Notes: generated by a model from the letters alone, not told the origin. A DNA stretch of 64,000 bases from JAFGPL01 sp963781805 (GCA_963781805.1 CAWAHF010000004.1:5146001-5210000), one strand, 5' to 3'. Counted from the first letter of the stretch, positions 19,683 to 29,125 are shown. Translations and numbers: made by a program.

Positions 19683-19754
19683 TAGTCCGTAGGGGAATCG
19701 AACCCCTGTTACCAGGATGAAAACCTGGCGTCCTAACCCCTAGACGAACGGACC
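19683..19754 (-). tRNA. tRNA-Glu (UUC)
   Basis: The minus strand folds as a cloverleaf. The acceptor stem is GGTCCGT with ACGGACT (one G-U pair), and the anticodon stem is CCAGG/CCTGG with loop TTTTCAT, giving anticodon TTC. The T arm is AGGGG-TTCGATT-CCCCT. It is 72 bases before CCA addition, and the CCA is not encoded. It has its own promoter and terminator. Confidence 0.96.
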
Positions 19755-19842
19755 TTGTTGTGAAGGAACTTTTCACACTGTTTCTCACCTCGTAACTTAC
19801 TCTGTATAAGGAATACATGTATTGTTGGGGGAAACAGGTTTG

Positions 19843-19872
19843 CAAAGGTAACATAAATTTTATTTTCGCCAA
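19843..19872 (-). promoter_or_regulatory. tRNA-Glu promoter
   Basis: On the minus strand TACCTTTG (19850-19843) matches TAnnTTTG exactly. A TTGG near-match to the -33 TTTG lies 18 bases upstream (19872-19869). The predicted start leaves a leader of roughly 80 bases before the tRNA. Confidence 0.55.
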
Positions 19873-19909
19873 TAAAAATCAAAAAATGTTTTTTTTGTGA
19901 ACTCCCTCT

Positions 19910-20098
19910 GACCAGTTTCCAACTCCTGTTGACAATGCGCGAACTCTTGTTGACAATACTCGAATTCCTGCTGCCACTGAATTTTCCAACCTTGATTCCG
20001 GATATTTTGTTAATGACAATAAATTTTCGATGAATGACACTGGATTTTTAAACATCGACAGTCAATTTTCGATGAATGACAATGGATTTTTTAAGTCA
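19910..20098. repeat. Degenerate 21-bp minisatellite, nine units
   Basis: Nine consecutive 21-base units begin at 19910, 19931, 19952, 19973, 19994, 20015, 20036, 20057 and 20078, most opening with GAC or GACAAT. The last five are the most alike, with the core AATTTTCGATGAAT. Read on the plus strand in the frame of the GAC codons, all nine are free of stops and encode heptapeptides such as DNKFSMN. No start codon precedes them, because an in-frame TGA lies at 19898 and a TAG at 20102. Confidence 0.75.
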
Positions 20099-20193
20099 TT
20101 TTAGGTTCTTTTGGGTCTATTCAACAACCTGTGTCATTTTGCTGCTGCCCCTGCCACTGCTACCGTCACTGCCCCTGCCTCTGCCACATGGAT

Positions 20194-22062
20194 TCATATT
20201 CGTTCTTCCAATTCCATCCAGCGATCGGTCTTTTTGTTGATTTTATCTATAATTACACCAATCCGGATTGATTTTTCTGCAAGTTCTTCATGTCCGAGTT
20301 TGCCTGAAGAAAGCAGAGATTCCAGTTCTGTCTTTTCTAATTCTAGATGTTCAATTTCCTTCACCAGCAATTCGTATTCCTGTTTTTCTTTAAATGTGAG
20401 TTTTTTAGTGTCAACGAGTTTTTCTTTTTTAATTTTTTCTTTCGGGGCAATTGTCTTGTTTGCATCTTTCTCCTGATTGGATTTTTTGTCCATAAATTCC
20501 CTGTACTGAGAGTAGTTTCCGGGAAAATCCCTGATGATACAATCGCCTTCAAAAACAAAGAGGTGGTCGACAATTTCATCCATAAAATAGCGATCGTGCG
20601 AAACTACCAGCACACAACCGTTGAAGTCACGCAGATAGGATTCCAGAATTCCGAGGGACATGATATCCAGATCGTTTGTAGGTTCGTCCAGGATTAAAAA
20701 ATTCGGACTTTTCATCAGAACAGTCAGAAGATATAACCTTCTTTTTTCACCGCCGCTTAACTTGGAGACATAATTATGTTGCACATTGGGTGGGAAAAGA
20801 AACTGGGCTAAAAACTGGGATACCCCGATTACATTGCCATTACCAAGTTTTACAGTTTCTGCTATCGATCGGGCGACATCAATTACTTTCTGGTTCTCAT
20901 CAAACTCAATTCCCTCCTGTCTCACATAGCCAAACACAAGAGTTTCCCCGTATTCAATGGCTCCGGTTTCAGTGCTAAGATTTCCGATAAGTAAATCGAG
21001 CAGGGTAGACTTACCGGTACCGTTTTTACCCACTATACCTATTTTTTCGTTTTTCGAAAAATTATATGTAAAATTTTGGATATAATATTTCCCGTTCCAG
21101 GCGAAAGACAGGTTAGTTGCTTCAATTATTTTTTTTCCCATACGTGAAGCCTGAATATGAATCTTCATCGCATTACCTTTTGGGACTGAAGAAGCCACTT
21201 CCTTCAAATCGTAATATGCATCGGTTCGTGATTTGGCTTTTGTTGCCCGGGCTTTTGGCATACGTCTCATCCATTCGGTTTCTTTTCGCAACTGGTTACG
21301 GGCTTTGTCGACGACTGCCTGCTCATTTTCGATCCTTTCAATACGTTTCTGTAAAAAATAGGAGTAGTTGCCTTTGTAATTATAAAGCTGGTTATTGTCT
21401 ATTTCGATAATCACATTACAGACGCGATCAAGAAAATACCTGTCATGTGTTACCATAAGCAGTGTACATCCTGCCTTCTTCAGATAATCCTCAAGCCATT
21501 CAATCATGTCGATATCGAGGTGGTTTGTAGGTTCATCCAGCATGAGAAATTCCGGTTCGTTAATTAGAACCTGTGCCAGGGCAACACGCTTTCTCTGTCC
21601 TCCGGAAAGGGTATCAATCTGTTGGTTCAGTTCTGTAATTTTAAGTTGGGTAAGGATTTGTTTCACTGTTATTTCGTGGTTCCATGCCTTGTGATGGTCC
21701 ATCATTACTATTGCCTTATCAAGTTTTTTCTGATTCCCGGATTCAAGCGCCTTTTCATATTCACTAATTGCCTTAATTACCTCATTGGACGAATTGAAGA
21801 CTTCCGCGAAAACGGTATGATGGCTGTTTAGTTCAGGTTCCTGTTGCAAATAGGAAGTCTTTAGATCTTTATCTATAAATATATCTCCGGAATCGGAGCT
21901 GTCTTTTGCTGCAATTATATTCAGAAGAGTAGTTTTACCGGTACCGTTTTTGGCAACTATAGCAACCTTGTCGCTCTCATTGATAACAAATGAGATATCG
22001 GTAAACAACTGTAAATTTCCGATTGACTTGGATAAATGGTCAACCTGTAGAATAACGCCCAT
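20194..22062 (-). CDS. ABC-F family ATPase (Uup-like)
   Basis: This 622-residue protein has two ABC domains and no membrane segments. Walker A motifs are KNGTGKTTLL and KNGTGKSTLL, and signature motifs are LSGGQRKRVALAQ and LSGGEKRRLYLL, each with a LDEPTN Walker B. The C-terminus (about 540-622) is a charged coiled coil, as in Uup. ABC-F proteins act on ribosomes or, for Uup, influence ribosome assembly and excision of repeated DNA. The C-terminal coiled coil makes Uup the closest subgroup, but exact orthology is not proven. It is divergent from nth. Confidence 0.9.
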   Translation of the reverse strand: MGVILQVDHLSKSIGNLQLFTDISFVINESDKVAIVAKNGTGKTTLLNIIAAKDSSDSGDIFIDKDLKTSYLQQEPELNSHHTVFAEVFNSSNEVIKAISEYEKALESGNQKKLDKAIVMMDHHKAWNHEITVKQILTQLKITELNQQIDTLSGGQRKRVALAQVLINEPEFLMLDEPTNHLDIDMIEWLEDYLKKAGCTLLMVTHDRYFLDRVCNVIIEIDNNQLYNYKGNYSYFLQKRIERIENEQAVVDKARNQLRKETEWMRRMPKARATKAKSRTDAYYDLKEVASSVPKGNAMKIHIQASRMGKKIIEATNLSFAWNGKYYIQNFTYNFSKNEKIGIVGKNGTGKSTLLDLLIGNLSTETGAIEYGETLVFGYVRQEGIEFDENQKVIDVARSIAETVKLGNGNVIGVSQFLAQFLFPPNVQHNYVSKLSGGEKRRLYLLTVLMKSPNFLILDEPTNDLDIMSLGILESYLRDFNGCVLVVSHDRYFMDEIVDHLFVFEGDCIIRDFPGNYSQYREFMDKKSNQEKDANKTIAPKEKIKKEKLVDTKKLTFKEKQEYELLVKEIEHLELEKTELESLLSSGKLGHEELAEKSIRIGVIIDKINKKTDRWMELEERI

Positions 22063-22079
22063 TCGTTTGAATTTAGGAG

Positions 22080-22087
22080 CAAAAATA
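22080..22087 (-). promoter_or_regulatory. -7 element upstream of the ABC-F gene
   Basis: TATTTTTG on the minus strand matches TAnnTTTG and lies 18 bases before the start codon, so the leader would be short. Confidence 0.4.
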
Positions 22088-22240
22088 GGAAATATATAGG
22101 TTGATCATTTATTAAATCAGACGATTATTTGAAAGCTTAGCCCCAAATGCATATATATATATAATTCGTGAATTGGTGGCTTCTAAAATCTAAGTATTTG
22201 AGGAGTTTCGTTTCTGCAAGTTTAATTTGTTTCAATGTAT

Positions 22241-22248
22241 TATTTTTG
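22241..22248 (+). promoter_or_regulatory. -7 element upstream of nth
   Basis: TATTTTTG matches TAnnTTTG. Its predicted transcription start falls at or just before the first ATG at 22256, so the message is nearly leaderless or translation begins at the second ATG (22265). Confidence 0.35.
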
Positions 22249-22255
22249 ACTTTTT

Positions 22256-22927
22256 ATGATAACCATGACCAAAAAAGAACGATACGAGAAAATTCTGGAA
22301 TATTTTCAAATGCATCAACCGTTAGCAGAAACCGAACTGCATTATGAAAATCCATACGAGCTTATTGTGGCTGTGATTCTTTCGGCACAATGCACCGATA
22401 AGCGGGTAAATATAATTACTCCACCATTAATTAGGAATTTTCCGACAGTAAGCGATATGGCTCTGGCAAAACCTGAGGATGTGTTTCCATTTATTAAAAG
22501 TTGTTCCTATCCCAATAATAAAGCCAAACATCTGGTAAATATGGCCAGGATGGTTGTAGAAAAATTTGAAGGTGAAATACCCTCTGATGTTGATCAATTG
22601 CAAAAATTGCCCGGAGTGGGGCGAAAGACAGCCAATGTTATTGCAGCTGTTGCTTATAACAAACCTGCCATAGCGGTAGATACGCATGTTTTCAGAGTTT
22701 CTGCCCGACTGGGATTAACCACAAATTCAAAATCTCCGCTCGATACCGAAATGCAACTGGTTAAACATATTCCTGAAAATCTAAGATCCATTGCACATCA
22801 TTGGTTGATTTTGCATGGCCGCTATATATGTATAGCGCGTAAACCGAAGTGTTATGCATGCGGATTAGTCCCCTATTGCAGATTTAAGTACAAAAACTTT
22901 AATAATCCTGAGGCATCCACAGTCTGA
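22256..22927 (+). CDS. nth: Endonuclease III
   Basis: This 223-residue base-excision repair DNA glycosylase/AP lyase acts on oxidised pyrimidines. It shows the helix-hairpin-helix LPGVGRKTANV with the catalytic Lys, the catalytic Asp in AVDTHVFRV, and the [4Fe-4S] ligand pattern C-x6-C-x2-C-x5-C (CIARKPKCYACGLVPYC). The second ATG at 22265 (MTKKERYEK) is an equally good start. It is divergent from the ABC-F gene and is the first repair gene of a region that also holds uvrA. Confidence 0.96.
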   Translation: MITMTKKERYEKILEYFQMHQPLAETELHYENPYELIVAVILSAQCTDKRVNIITPPLIRNFPTVSDMALAKPEDVFPFIKSCSYPNNKAKHLVNMARMVVEKFEGEIPSDVDQLQKLPGVGRKTANVIAAVAYNKPAIAVDTHVFRVSARLGLTTNSKSPLDTEMQLVKHIPENLRSIAHHWLILHGRYICIARKPKCYACGLVPYCRFKYKNFNNPEASTV

Positions 22928-23013
22928 TTGTTGATAACTTAAAAATGTAGATTTTTTAAAATAAAACACTTTTATAACTTTGTAATAGTTGTGATTCATA
23001 AGAAAAGATAGGG

Positions 23014-23898
23014 ATGAGGATTTTTGCAAGGTTTATTTTTTTTCTCTCTTTTTTAGTGTTGTTTCCGGGAAATTCATTTCAACGAATTGACTACCGTAAG
23101 GGGATAAATAATAATGTATGTAAAACGCTCAAAGATAATGTTCTGGTCTATTTTATATTTATCGACAGTCAGGAAACAAGCCCATGGACCGAATTTGATA
23201 TTAAATCCACTATTGATTCATTAACCATTGCAATAAACTGGCTTGAGAAGCAGGCTTCAAAATACGGCATTTCATTAAATATAATCCAGGATTATTATGT
23301 CGGAGCAGATTATTCGACCATTAAAAAAGCCCTGCCGATGGGGAGTGTTGCTAAATCAGTCAGCGAACCAGGCTTTCATAAAGGTATTCTGGAACTTAAT
23401 GACTGGGCCGATGGTATTGCAAAAAGAGTAGGGAATACCTTTAATATCCCCGAAAAAGACGGCATCCCGGAAATCAAAAATCCAAGAAACAAGGAGCGGC
23501 TTGTCGCTTACCTGCGAGATGAAAAGCAGGTGGAAAGTGTAGCATTGTTATATATGGTAAACAACTACTATAAAAATGATATTTCAATTGCACTAAACAC
23601 AATGGGGCACGAAGATGTAGAGTTTGCCATAGTAAGCTATAAATATCCTGCTGTAATAGCTCACAATATACTTCATCTCTTTGGTGCGGCAGATTTATCA
23701 AAGACTATATTTCGCAGGAACGAGAAAAAAATTGCATTGGCAAAAGAATTTTTTCCTAATGATATTATGCAGTATGACGAACGGGGTAATATAAACAGCC
23801 TGGAAATAGATGAACTTACCAGATACCTTATAGGTTGGACTCCAAAACTTGATCCGAAATATGTGTCATTGCTGGGAGACAAAATCGTTTATTTTTAA
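23014..23898 (+). CDS. Secreted zincin-like protein lacking the catalytic Glu
   Basis: This 294-residue protein has an N-terminal signal sequence (FARFIFFLSFLVLFPG). Near residue 217 it carries AHNILHLFGAAD. This is the metzincin-type HExxHxxGxxD motif with all three metal ligands (H217, H221, D227) but Asn218 in place of the general-base Glu. The codon is AAT, read directly. A downstream FPNDIMQYD resembles the Met-turn region of related proteins. If the fold is right, it can bind metal but should be catalytically dead or strongly altered. It heads a row of three secreted-protein genes. The family assignment rests on this motif alone. Confidence 0.65.
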   Translation: MRIFARFIFFLSFLVLFPGNSFQRIDYRKGINNNVCKTLKDNVLVYFIFIDSQETSPWTEFDIKSTIDSLTIAINWLEKQASKYGISLNIIQDYYVGADYSTIKKALPMGSVAKSVSEPGFHKGILELNDWADGIAKRVGNTFNIPEKDGIPEIKNPRNKERLVAYLRDEKQVESVALLYMVNNYYKNDISIALNTMGHEDVEFAIVSYKYPAVIAHNILHLFGAADLSKTIFRRNEKKIALAKEFFPNDIMQYDERGNINSLEIDELTRYLIGWTPKLDPKYVSLLGDKIVYF

Positions 23899-24076
23899 AT
23901 AAAAGTTGTTTTCATATTACTTTCAATAGATTTTTTTTAACTTTCATGATAATTTCAAGTTTGAATATTTAAAAGGGATGTATGAAAATGCTAAATTTTG
24001 TAAATAAAAAAAAAGTATTAATTTTACTACCATTAAGATACATAATACCTTTTAGTAACTTATAAACCATCTACCC

Positions 24077-25015
24077 ATGCAACGAAGACTTTATTTGTTG
24101 AAAGTAATTACAATTCTCTCTTTCTTCTGCATTTTACTGCTGCCCGATTGTGTCTCAGATAAATCAAAACAAAAACAAAAAGCTGTAAATCCTGAAGATT
24201 TTCTTACGGAGGATGATATTTTTGATGACATAAGTAAAGCAAAAAAAATCTTTTATTCACTTCCTTCTCCGCTCGAAACCGCGATGTTGATTAAATCGGC
24301 AGGAGCAGAATACGATGAGCAATTGTTGAATCCAGTGTCAAGAGCCAATAATTATACAGGCAGTAAAAGCCTCGCATTAAATCTGGGAATTTATACAACA
24401 GATTTGAGTTTTGCCAGCTTATTTGATCAGACACAAACTTCAATTAAATACATGGAAGCTGCCAGAAAAATGGCTGAAGGACTCGATATTACAGATGCAA
24501 TAGATGATGAAACCATTAAACGTCTGGAAGATAATCTGAATAACCGGGATGTGATTATGGATATTATTTCGGAAACCTTTTTAAATTCGAGTTCGTATCT
24601 CAAGGAAAATGACAGACCGGCAGTAGCTACTGTTGTGCTTGTTGGCGGTTGGGTTGAAGGATTATATATTGCAACACAACTTATAGATGGCAGCGATTTA
24701 AAGGGGAACAAGCTTGTTGACAGAGTAGCTGAACAGAAATTATCGTTTAAGATCGTTTTAAGAATGTTAGCCGAAAACCAAAAAGACCAAACCGGAGTGG
24801 AAAATAAAGATATTTCAGAATTATCAAGTGACTTAAGTGGTTTGAAAAATGTTTTTGACAAAATTAAAGTTGAAACATCTGAAATTAAGGTCGAGCCTAA
24901 TGCCAAAACCAACGTTGCAACATTAAGATCTCAAACAAAAATTACCATTACACCGGAAGTATTTAATGAATTACGCGCAACTGTTAACCAATTGCGAACA
25001 AAATTTGTACAATAA
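24077..25015 (+). CDS. Uncharacterised putative lipoprotein
   Basis: I do not recognise this 312-residue protein. A hydrophobic leader (ITILSFFCILLLPDC) ends in Cys25, a possible but imperfect lipobox. The mature part is mostly helical and charged. It includes LNLGIYTTDLSFASLFDQT and a VVLVGGWVEGLYIATQL segment, followed by coiled-coil-like sequence near the C-terminus. The next gene starts 12 bases after its stop, so the two are probably co-transcribed. An envelope location is inferred. Confidence 0.7.
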   Translation: MQRRLYLLKVITILSFFCILLLPDCVSDKSKQKQKAVNPEDFLTEDDIFDDISKAKKIFYSLPSPLETAMLIKSAGAEYDEQLLNPVSRANNYTGSKSLALNLGIYTTDLSFASLFDQTQTSIKYMEAARKMAEGLDITDAIDDETIKRLEDNLNNRDVIMDIISETFLNSSSYLKENDRPAVATVVLVGGWVEGLYIATQLIDGSDLKGNKLVDRVAEQKLSFKIVLRMLAENQKDQTGVENKDISELSSDLSGLKNVFDKIKVETSEIKVEPNAKTNVATLRSQTKITITPEVFNELRATVNQLRTKFVQ

Positions 25016-25026
25016 ATAAATAAGTT

Positions 25027-25467
25027 ATGAAAAGATTATTGCAAGTACTTTTTGTAATTGTACTTTTTACATCTGTAAATCTGTCAATAAATGCACAATG
25101 TAAGGGATTTGCTAAAAAAATATGCAAATTGGAACTTATCCCTTATATTCACGATGGCAATTACCACGCTGCAATCTTAACCGAAGGTGAAGAGGCTGAA
25201 TTATATAAAACCTTTTATTCGGGTCAGGATTACAGAATTGCGGTATGCGGTTCGGATGCCCTTGGTGCAATTGAATTTCAGATTATGGACGCTTACAAAA
25301 ATGTACTTTATGATAACAGAGAACATAACAATTCCAGGGTTTGGGATTTCAGGCTGGAATCAAGCCAACAACTGAAAATTGCAGTTAAAGTTCCTGTTGG
25401 CAAAGGAGAATCGGAATATCCGGCCAGTGGATGTGTGTCTATTATGTTTGGTTTTAAGGAAAAATAA
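25027..25467 (+). CDS. Uncharacterised small secreted protein
   Basis: This 146-residue protein has a clear signal peptide (cleavage near SINAQ) and no known domain. The mature region contains a beta-rich core (EFQIMDAYKNVLYDNREHNN, VWDFRLESSQQLKIAVKVP) and five Cys residues, some of which could form disulfides in the periplasm. It follows the lipoprotein gene by 12 bases and is followed by a good terminator, closing the unit. The sequence suggests a beta-sandwich carbohydrate- or protein-binding fold, but this is only a guess. Confidence 0.7.
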   Translation: MKRLLQVLFVIVLFTSVNLSINAQCKGFAKKICKLELIPYIHDGNYHAAILTEGEEAELYKTFYSGQDYRIAVCGSDALGAIEFQIMDAYKNVLYDNREHNNSRVWDFRLESSQQLKIAVKVPVGKGESEYPASGCVSIMFGFKEK

Positions 25468-25486
25468 ATAAATTCAATCATTCGTT

Positions 25487-25517
25487 AAAACCTGCTCTTG
25501 TTTGGGCAGGTTTTTTT
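25487..25517 (+). terminator. Terminator between the secreted-protein unit and uvrA
   Basis: AAAACCTGC and GCAGGTTTT pair around a ten-base loop and are followed by T residues. The symmetric A/T flanks may let it stop the convergent uvrA transcript as well. Confidence 0.85.
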
Positions 25518-25547
25518 ATGCTGCTATATTTTAGCACATATACTAAC

Positions 25548-28346
25548 TTATAATTTATTCTTAAGAAATTTTCCGGTATATGACTCACGACAGTCTGTGA
25601 TCCCCTCAGGAATACCCTGATAAATAATATGCCCTCCATTTTTACCTCCTTCCGGTCCCAGATCAATCAACCAGTCTGCCGATTTTATAACTTCGAGGTT
25701 GTGCTCAATAATTAGCATGGAATGTCCTTTTCTGATCAAGGCATTCAGGGCTTCCAACAATTTTTTAATGTCGTGAAAATGAAGACCCGTTGTCGGTTCA
25801 TCAAATATAAACAGGGTGGGAGAATGGCTGTTCTCATGTCCCAGAAATGAAGCCAGTTTTACGCGTTGACTTTCACCACCGCTCAGGGTAGATGATGACT
25901 GGCCAAGTTTTACATATCCCAGGCCCACATCGCTAAGAGGTTTTAATTTTTTTACAATAGCTTTTTCAGTTGAATTAGTTGATTCTCCAAAAAATTCAAT
26001 TGCTTCATCTACTGTACATTCTAAAATATCGTAAATGTTTTTACCGTGACATTTAACTTCCAGGATATCTTCTTTGAATCGTTGCCCATTGCAACTTTCG
26101 CATACCAGATGCACATCAGCCATAAATTGCATTTCTACCTTAACCTCCCCTTCACCCTGACATTCAGGACAGCGACCTCCATCCACGTTAAAGGAAAAAT
26201 GCGACGGTTTGAATCCATTAAATTTTGATATAGGTTGATCGGCAAATAGTTTACGTATCTCGTCGTAAGCTTTTATATAGGTCACCGGGTTAGAACGCGA
26301 AGATTTACCAATCGGATTCTGATCGATAAATTCCACTCCCGATAACGATTTAATGTCTCCTCTTACCTCTCCGAAATCCCCGGTCTTTTCACCTGTTCCA
26401 TTATAGATTTTACTCAATGCAGGATAGATAATGTTTTTTATCAGCGATGATTTACCCGAACCGCTAACTCCTGATATTACTGTCATCACGTTTAAAGGAA
26501 TTTTCGCATCAATATTTTTCAAATTGTTATGACGGGCACCGATAAATTCTATATAACTGTTCCATTTTCTCCTTTTGGCCGGGACATCTATTTTTTCTTT
26601 TCCATTCAGATATTTTGCGGTTAAACCATCGTTTTTAGTTAAAATATCTTTCAGGTTTCCCTGAAATATTATTTCACCTCCCAATCTGCCTGCCAGGGGA
26701 CCAATATCGATAATCTGATCGGCACATCTTATGATTTCTTCATCATGTTCCACTACCATTACGGTGTTCCCAATTTCTTTGAGTCGTTTTAGAACGTCAA
26801 TTAAAAGATGGGTATCTCTGGGGTGTAAACCTATGCTTGGTTCATCTAAAATATATAATGAACCTACAAGGGTACTCCCCATGGTTGTTGCCAGATTGAT
26901 ACGCTGCGATTCTCCTCCGGAAAGTGTGGAAGAAAGCCTGTTTAACGTTAAATAACTCAATCCGACATTGCACAGATAATTTAATCGGGTGTTAATTTCG
27001 AGCAGAATTCTCCCGGCAACTTTTTTTTCGTATTCATTCAATTTTAAACGATGGAAAAAGATTCTCAGTTCATCTGCAGGAAGCGAAACCAGATTTTGAA
27101 TGGTTTGTCCTCCCACTTTTACATACGACGCTTCTTTTTTTAATCTGGTTCCGTTGCATTCGGTACATGTAGTTTTTCCCCGATAACGGGCCAGCATCAC
27201 ACGGTATTGTATCTTATATTTTTTAGATTCAAGGTAGTCGAAGAATGCATTTAAGCCCTTAAAATATTTATTACCTGTCCACAACAAGGCCTTTTGTTCA
27301 TCGGTGAGCTGAAAAAAAGGTTTGTGAATCGGGAAGTCGAATTTATCTGCAGCATAAATCAGCTTTTCTTTCCATCTGCTCATTTTTTCACCTTTCCAGC
27401 AAACAATAGCATCTTCAAAAATTGATAATCCTTTATCTGGAATTACCAGGTCAGGGTCTATACCGATGATTTTTCCATATCCTTCACACAACGGACAGGC
27501 GCCAACAGGATTATTAAAGCTGAACATGTGAACTGTTGGCTCTTCGAAAGTAATGCCATCCAGTTCGAAGCTATTGGAAAATACTTTCTCAATGCTTTTT
27601 GCACCATCAAAATTTTTGATAATACATTTGCCAAAACCTAACCTGAAAGCCATTTGGGCAGAATCTGCATACCTGGCAAGCGAATCGTCATCTTTCGATA
27701 CGGTTATTCGATCAATCACAATCCGTATGTCTTTTGCGGAAAATTTTTCATGGTTTTCTAACTCATCAATCCGGAGTATTTCACCTTTCCATTCTATCCT
27801 GGTTATGCCCTGATGTGACAAATCCTCAAATTGTTGACTTAGATTAAGCAGGCTGTTACCATCGAGGGGAGCCAGGATAAGTTGTCTGGTTTCATCATCG
27901 AAGTAGGTTATATAATTTACAACATCTGTAACATTGTTTTTTTTAACCAGGTTACCTGAAACCGGTGAGTAAGTCCTACCTATTCTGGCATACAACAATT
28001 TGAGATAATCATAAATTTCGGTTGATGTTCCCACTGTGGATCGCGGATTTCGACTGTTTACCTTTTGTTCAATGGCAATTGCTGGCGGAATACCTTTGAT
28101 AAAATCAACTTCGGGTTTGTTCATACGACCAAGAAACTGACGGGCATAGGCTGAAAGACTTTCGACATATCTGCGTTGCCCTTCGGCATATATGGTATCG
28201 AAGGCAAGGGATGATTTGCCCGAACCGGAAAGACCTGTAATAACTATAAACTTATTACGTGGTATAGAGAGACTGATATTCTTTAAATTGTGAACTCTGG
28301 CATGAGAGATTACAATAAAATCTTTATTTTTTTTTGAAACAGGCAT
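25548..28346 (-). CDS. uvrA: Excinuclease ABC subunit A
   Basis: This 932-residue UvrA is the damage-recognition ATPase of nucleotide excision repair. It has two split ABC domains with Walker A GLSGSGKSSLAFDTI and GVSGSGKSSL, two LSGGESQR signatures, and CPLCEGYGK, CTECNGTR and CPECQGEG/CESCNGQR zinc motifs. The DNA-binding insertion and the TVGTSTEIYDYLKLLYARIG segment are present. Full length for the family. It is a single gene between two convergent or divergent units. uvrB and uvrC are not in the window. Confidence 0.97.
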   Translation of the reverse strand: MPVSKKNKDFIVISHARVHNLKNISLSIPRNKFIVITGLSGSGKSSLAFDTIYAEGQRRYVESLSAYARQFLGRMNKPEVDFIKGIPPAIAIEQKVNSRNPRSTVGTSTEIYDYLKLLYARIGRTYSPVSGNLVKKNNVTDVVNYITYFDDETRQLILAPLDGNSLLNLSQQFEDLSHQGITRIEWKGEILRIDELENHEKFSAKDIRIVIDRITVSKDDDSLARYADSAQMAFRLGFGKCIIKNFDGAKSIEKVFSNSFELDGITFEEPTVHMFSFNNPVGACPLCEGYGKIIGIDPDLVIPDKGLSIFEDAIVCWKGEKMSRWKEKLIYAADKFDFPIHKPFFQLTDEQKALLWTGNKYFKGLNAFFDYLESKKYKIQYRVMLARYRGKTTCTECNGTRLKKEASYVKVGGQTIQNLVSLPADELRIFFHRLKLNEYEKKVAGRILLEINTRLNYLCNVGLSYLTLNRLSSTLSGGESQRINLATTMGSTLVGSLYILDEPSIGLHPRDTHLLIDVLKRLKEIGNTVMVVEHDEEIIRCADQIIDIGPLAGRLGGEIIFQGNLKDILTKNDGLTAKYLNGKEKIDVPAKRRKWNSYIEFIGARHNNLKNIDAKIPLNVMTVISGVSGSGKSSLIKNIIYPALSKIYNGTGEKTGDFGEVRGDIKSLSGVEFIDQNPIGKSSRSNPVTYIKAYDEIRKLFADQPISKFNGFKPSHFSFNVDGGRCPECQGEGEVKVEMQFMADVHLVCESCNGQRFKEDILEVKCHGKNIYDILECTVDEAIEFFGESTNSTEKAIVKKLKPLSDVGLGYVKLGQSSSTLSGGESQRVKLASFLGHENSHSPTLFIFDEPTTGLHFHDIKKLLEALNALIRKGHSMLIIEHNLEVIKSADWLIDLGPEGGKNGGHIIYQGIPEGITDCRESYTGKFLKNKL

Positions 28347-28522
28347 AAATATTGATGATCGTTAACTATTGTTTTATTAATAAAAAGTATTAATTTTAAC
28401 CCGTAAAATTATTTTATTGGTTAGAATAAATACAGAATTTCGAAATTAAATTATTCACTTTATCAAAGGAGGACTGATTATCGAGCAAAACTCTACCTTT
28501 TTTTTATAATTACTAAATAAAA

Positions 28523-28529
28523 AAGGAGG
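28523..28529 (+). promoter_or_regulatory. Strong Shine-Dalgarno before a TTG start
   Basis: AAGGAGG lies five bases before the TTG at 28535. Clear Shine-Dalgarno sites are rare in Bacteroidota and this one supports the non-ATG start. Confidence 0.6.
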
Positions 28530-28534
28530 TTGTT

Positions 28535-29125
28535 TTGAAAACACATTATCCTGCTGATTATGAGCTCGTAAGTCAGTACTTAGAAGGTGAATATTCCTGC
28601 CTCGAAGAATTAATTAACCGACATCGCTCACGTGTTTTTACATATATTTATCTTATGGTGAAAGATCAGCATCTTGCTGAAGATCTGTTTCAGGATACTT
28701 TTATTAAGGTAATAAAATCGCTTCATGATGGTAAATATCGGGATGACGGTAAATTCATTTCCTGGGTGGTAAGAATAGCGCACAATCTTATTATTGATCA
28801 TTTCAGGAAAAAGAAGAAAATGAATATTTTGTCAAATGATGAATACGGTGTTGATTTTTACAGCTCAGGTAACCTGTCATCACTAAATGCAGAAGACGAC
28901 TATGTACAGACGCAAATTTCCAAAGACATACGAAACCTTGTGGATGAATTACCACCTGATCAAAAAGAAGTGGTGATACTTCGTCATTACATTGGTTTGA
29001 GTTTTAAGGAAATTGCAGATTTTACAGATGTCAGCATCAATACTGCATTGGGTAGAATGAGATATGCACTTATAAACCTAAGAAAACTAATTAAGGAAAG
29101 AAATATTTGTTTATCAGTGCAATAG
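28535..29125 (+). CDS. ECF-family RNA polymerase sigma factor (TTG start)
   Basis: The 196 residues contain sigma region 2 (LEELINRHRSRVFTYIYLMV, AEDLFQDTFIKVIKSL, FISWVVRIAHNLIIDHFRKK) and region 4 (LPPDQKEVVILRHYIGLSFK, EIADFTDVSINTALGRMRYA). The start is a TTG supported by an AAGGAGG box five bases upstream. The first in-frame ATG (28656) falls inside region 2 and would truncate the protein. No membrane anti-sigma factor follows. Instead a 78-residue acidic protein lies 112 bases downstream. Confidence 0.88.
   Translation: MKTHYPADYELVSQYLEGEYSCLEELINRHRSRVFTYIYLMVKDQHLAEDLFQDTFIKVIKSLHDGKYRDDGKFISWVVRIAHNLIIDHFRKKKKMNILSNDEYGVDFYSSGNLSSLNAEDDYVQTQISKDIRNLVDELPPDQKEVVILRHYIGLSFKEIADFTDVSINTALGRMRYALINLRKLIKERNICLSVQ

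Noticed and set aside
19206..20098. CRISPR array
   Set aside because: The repeats here are a two-copy leader motif and a contiguous 21-bp tandem array. There are no unique spacers between conserved repeats, and no cas genes.
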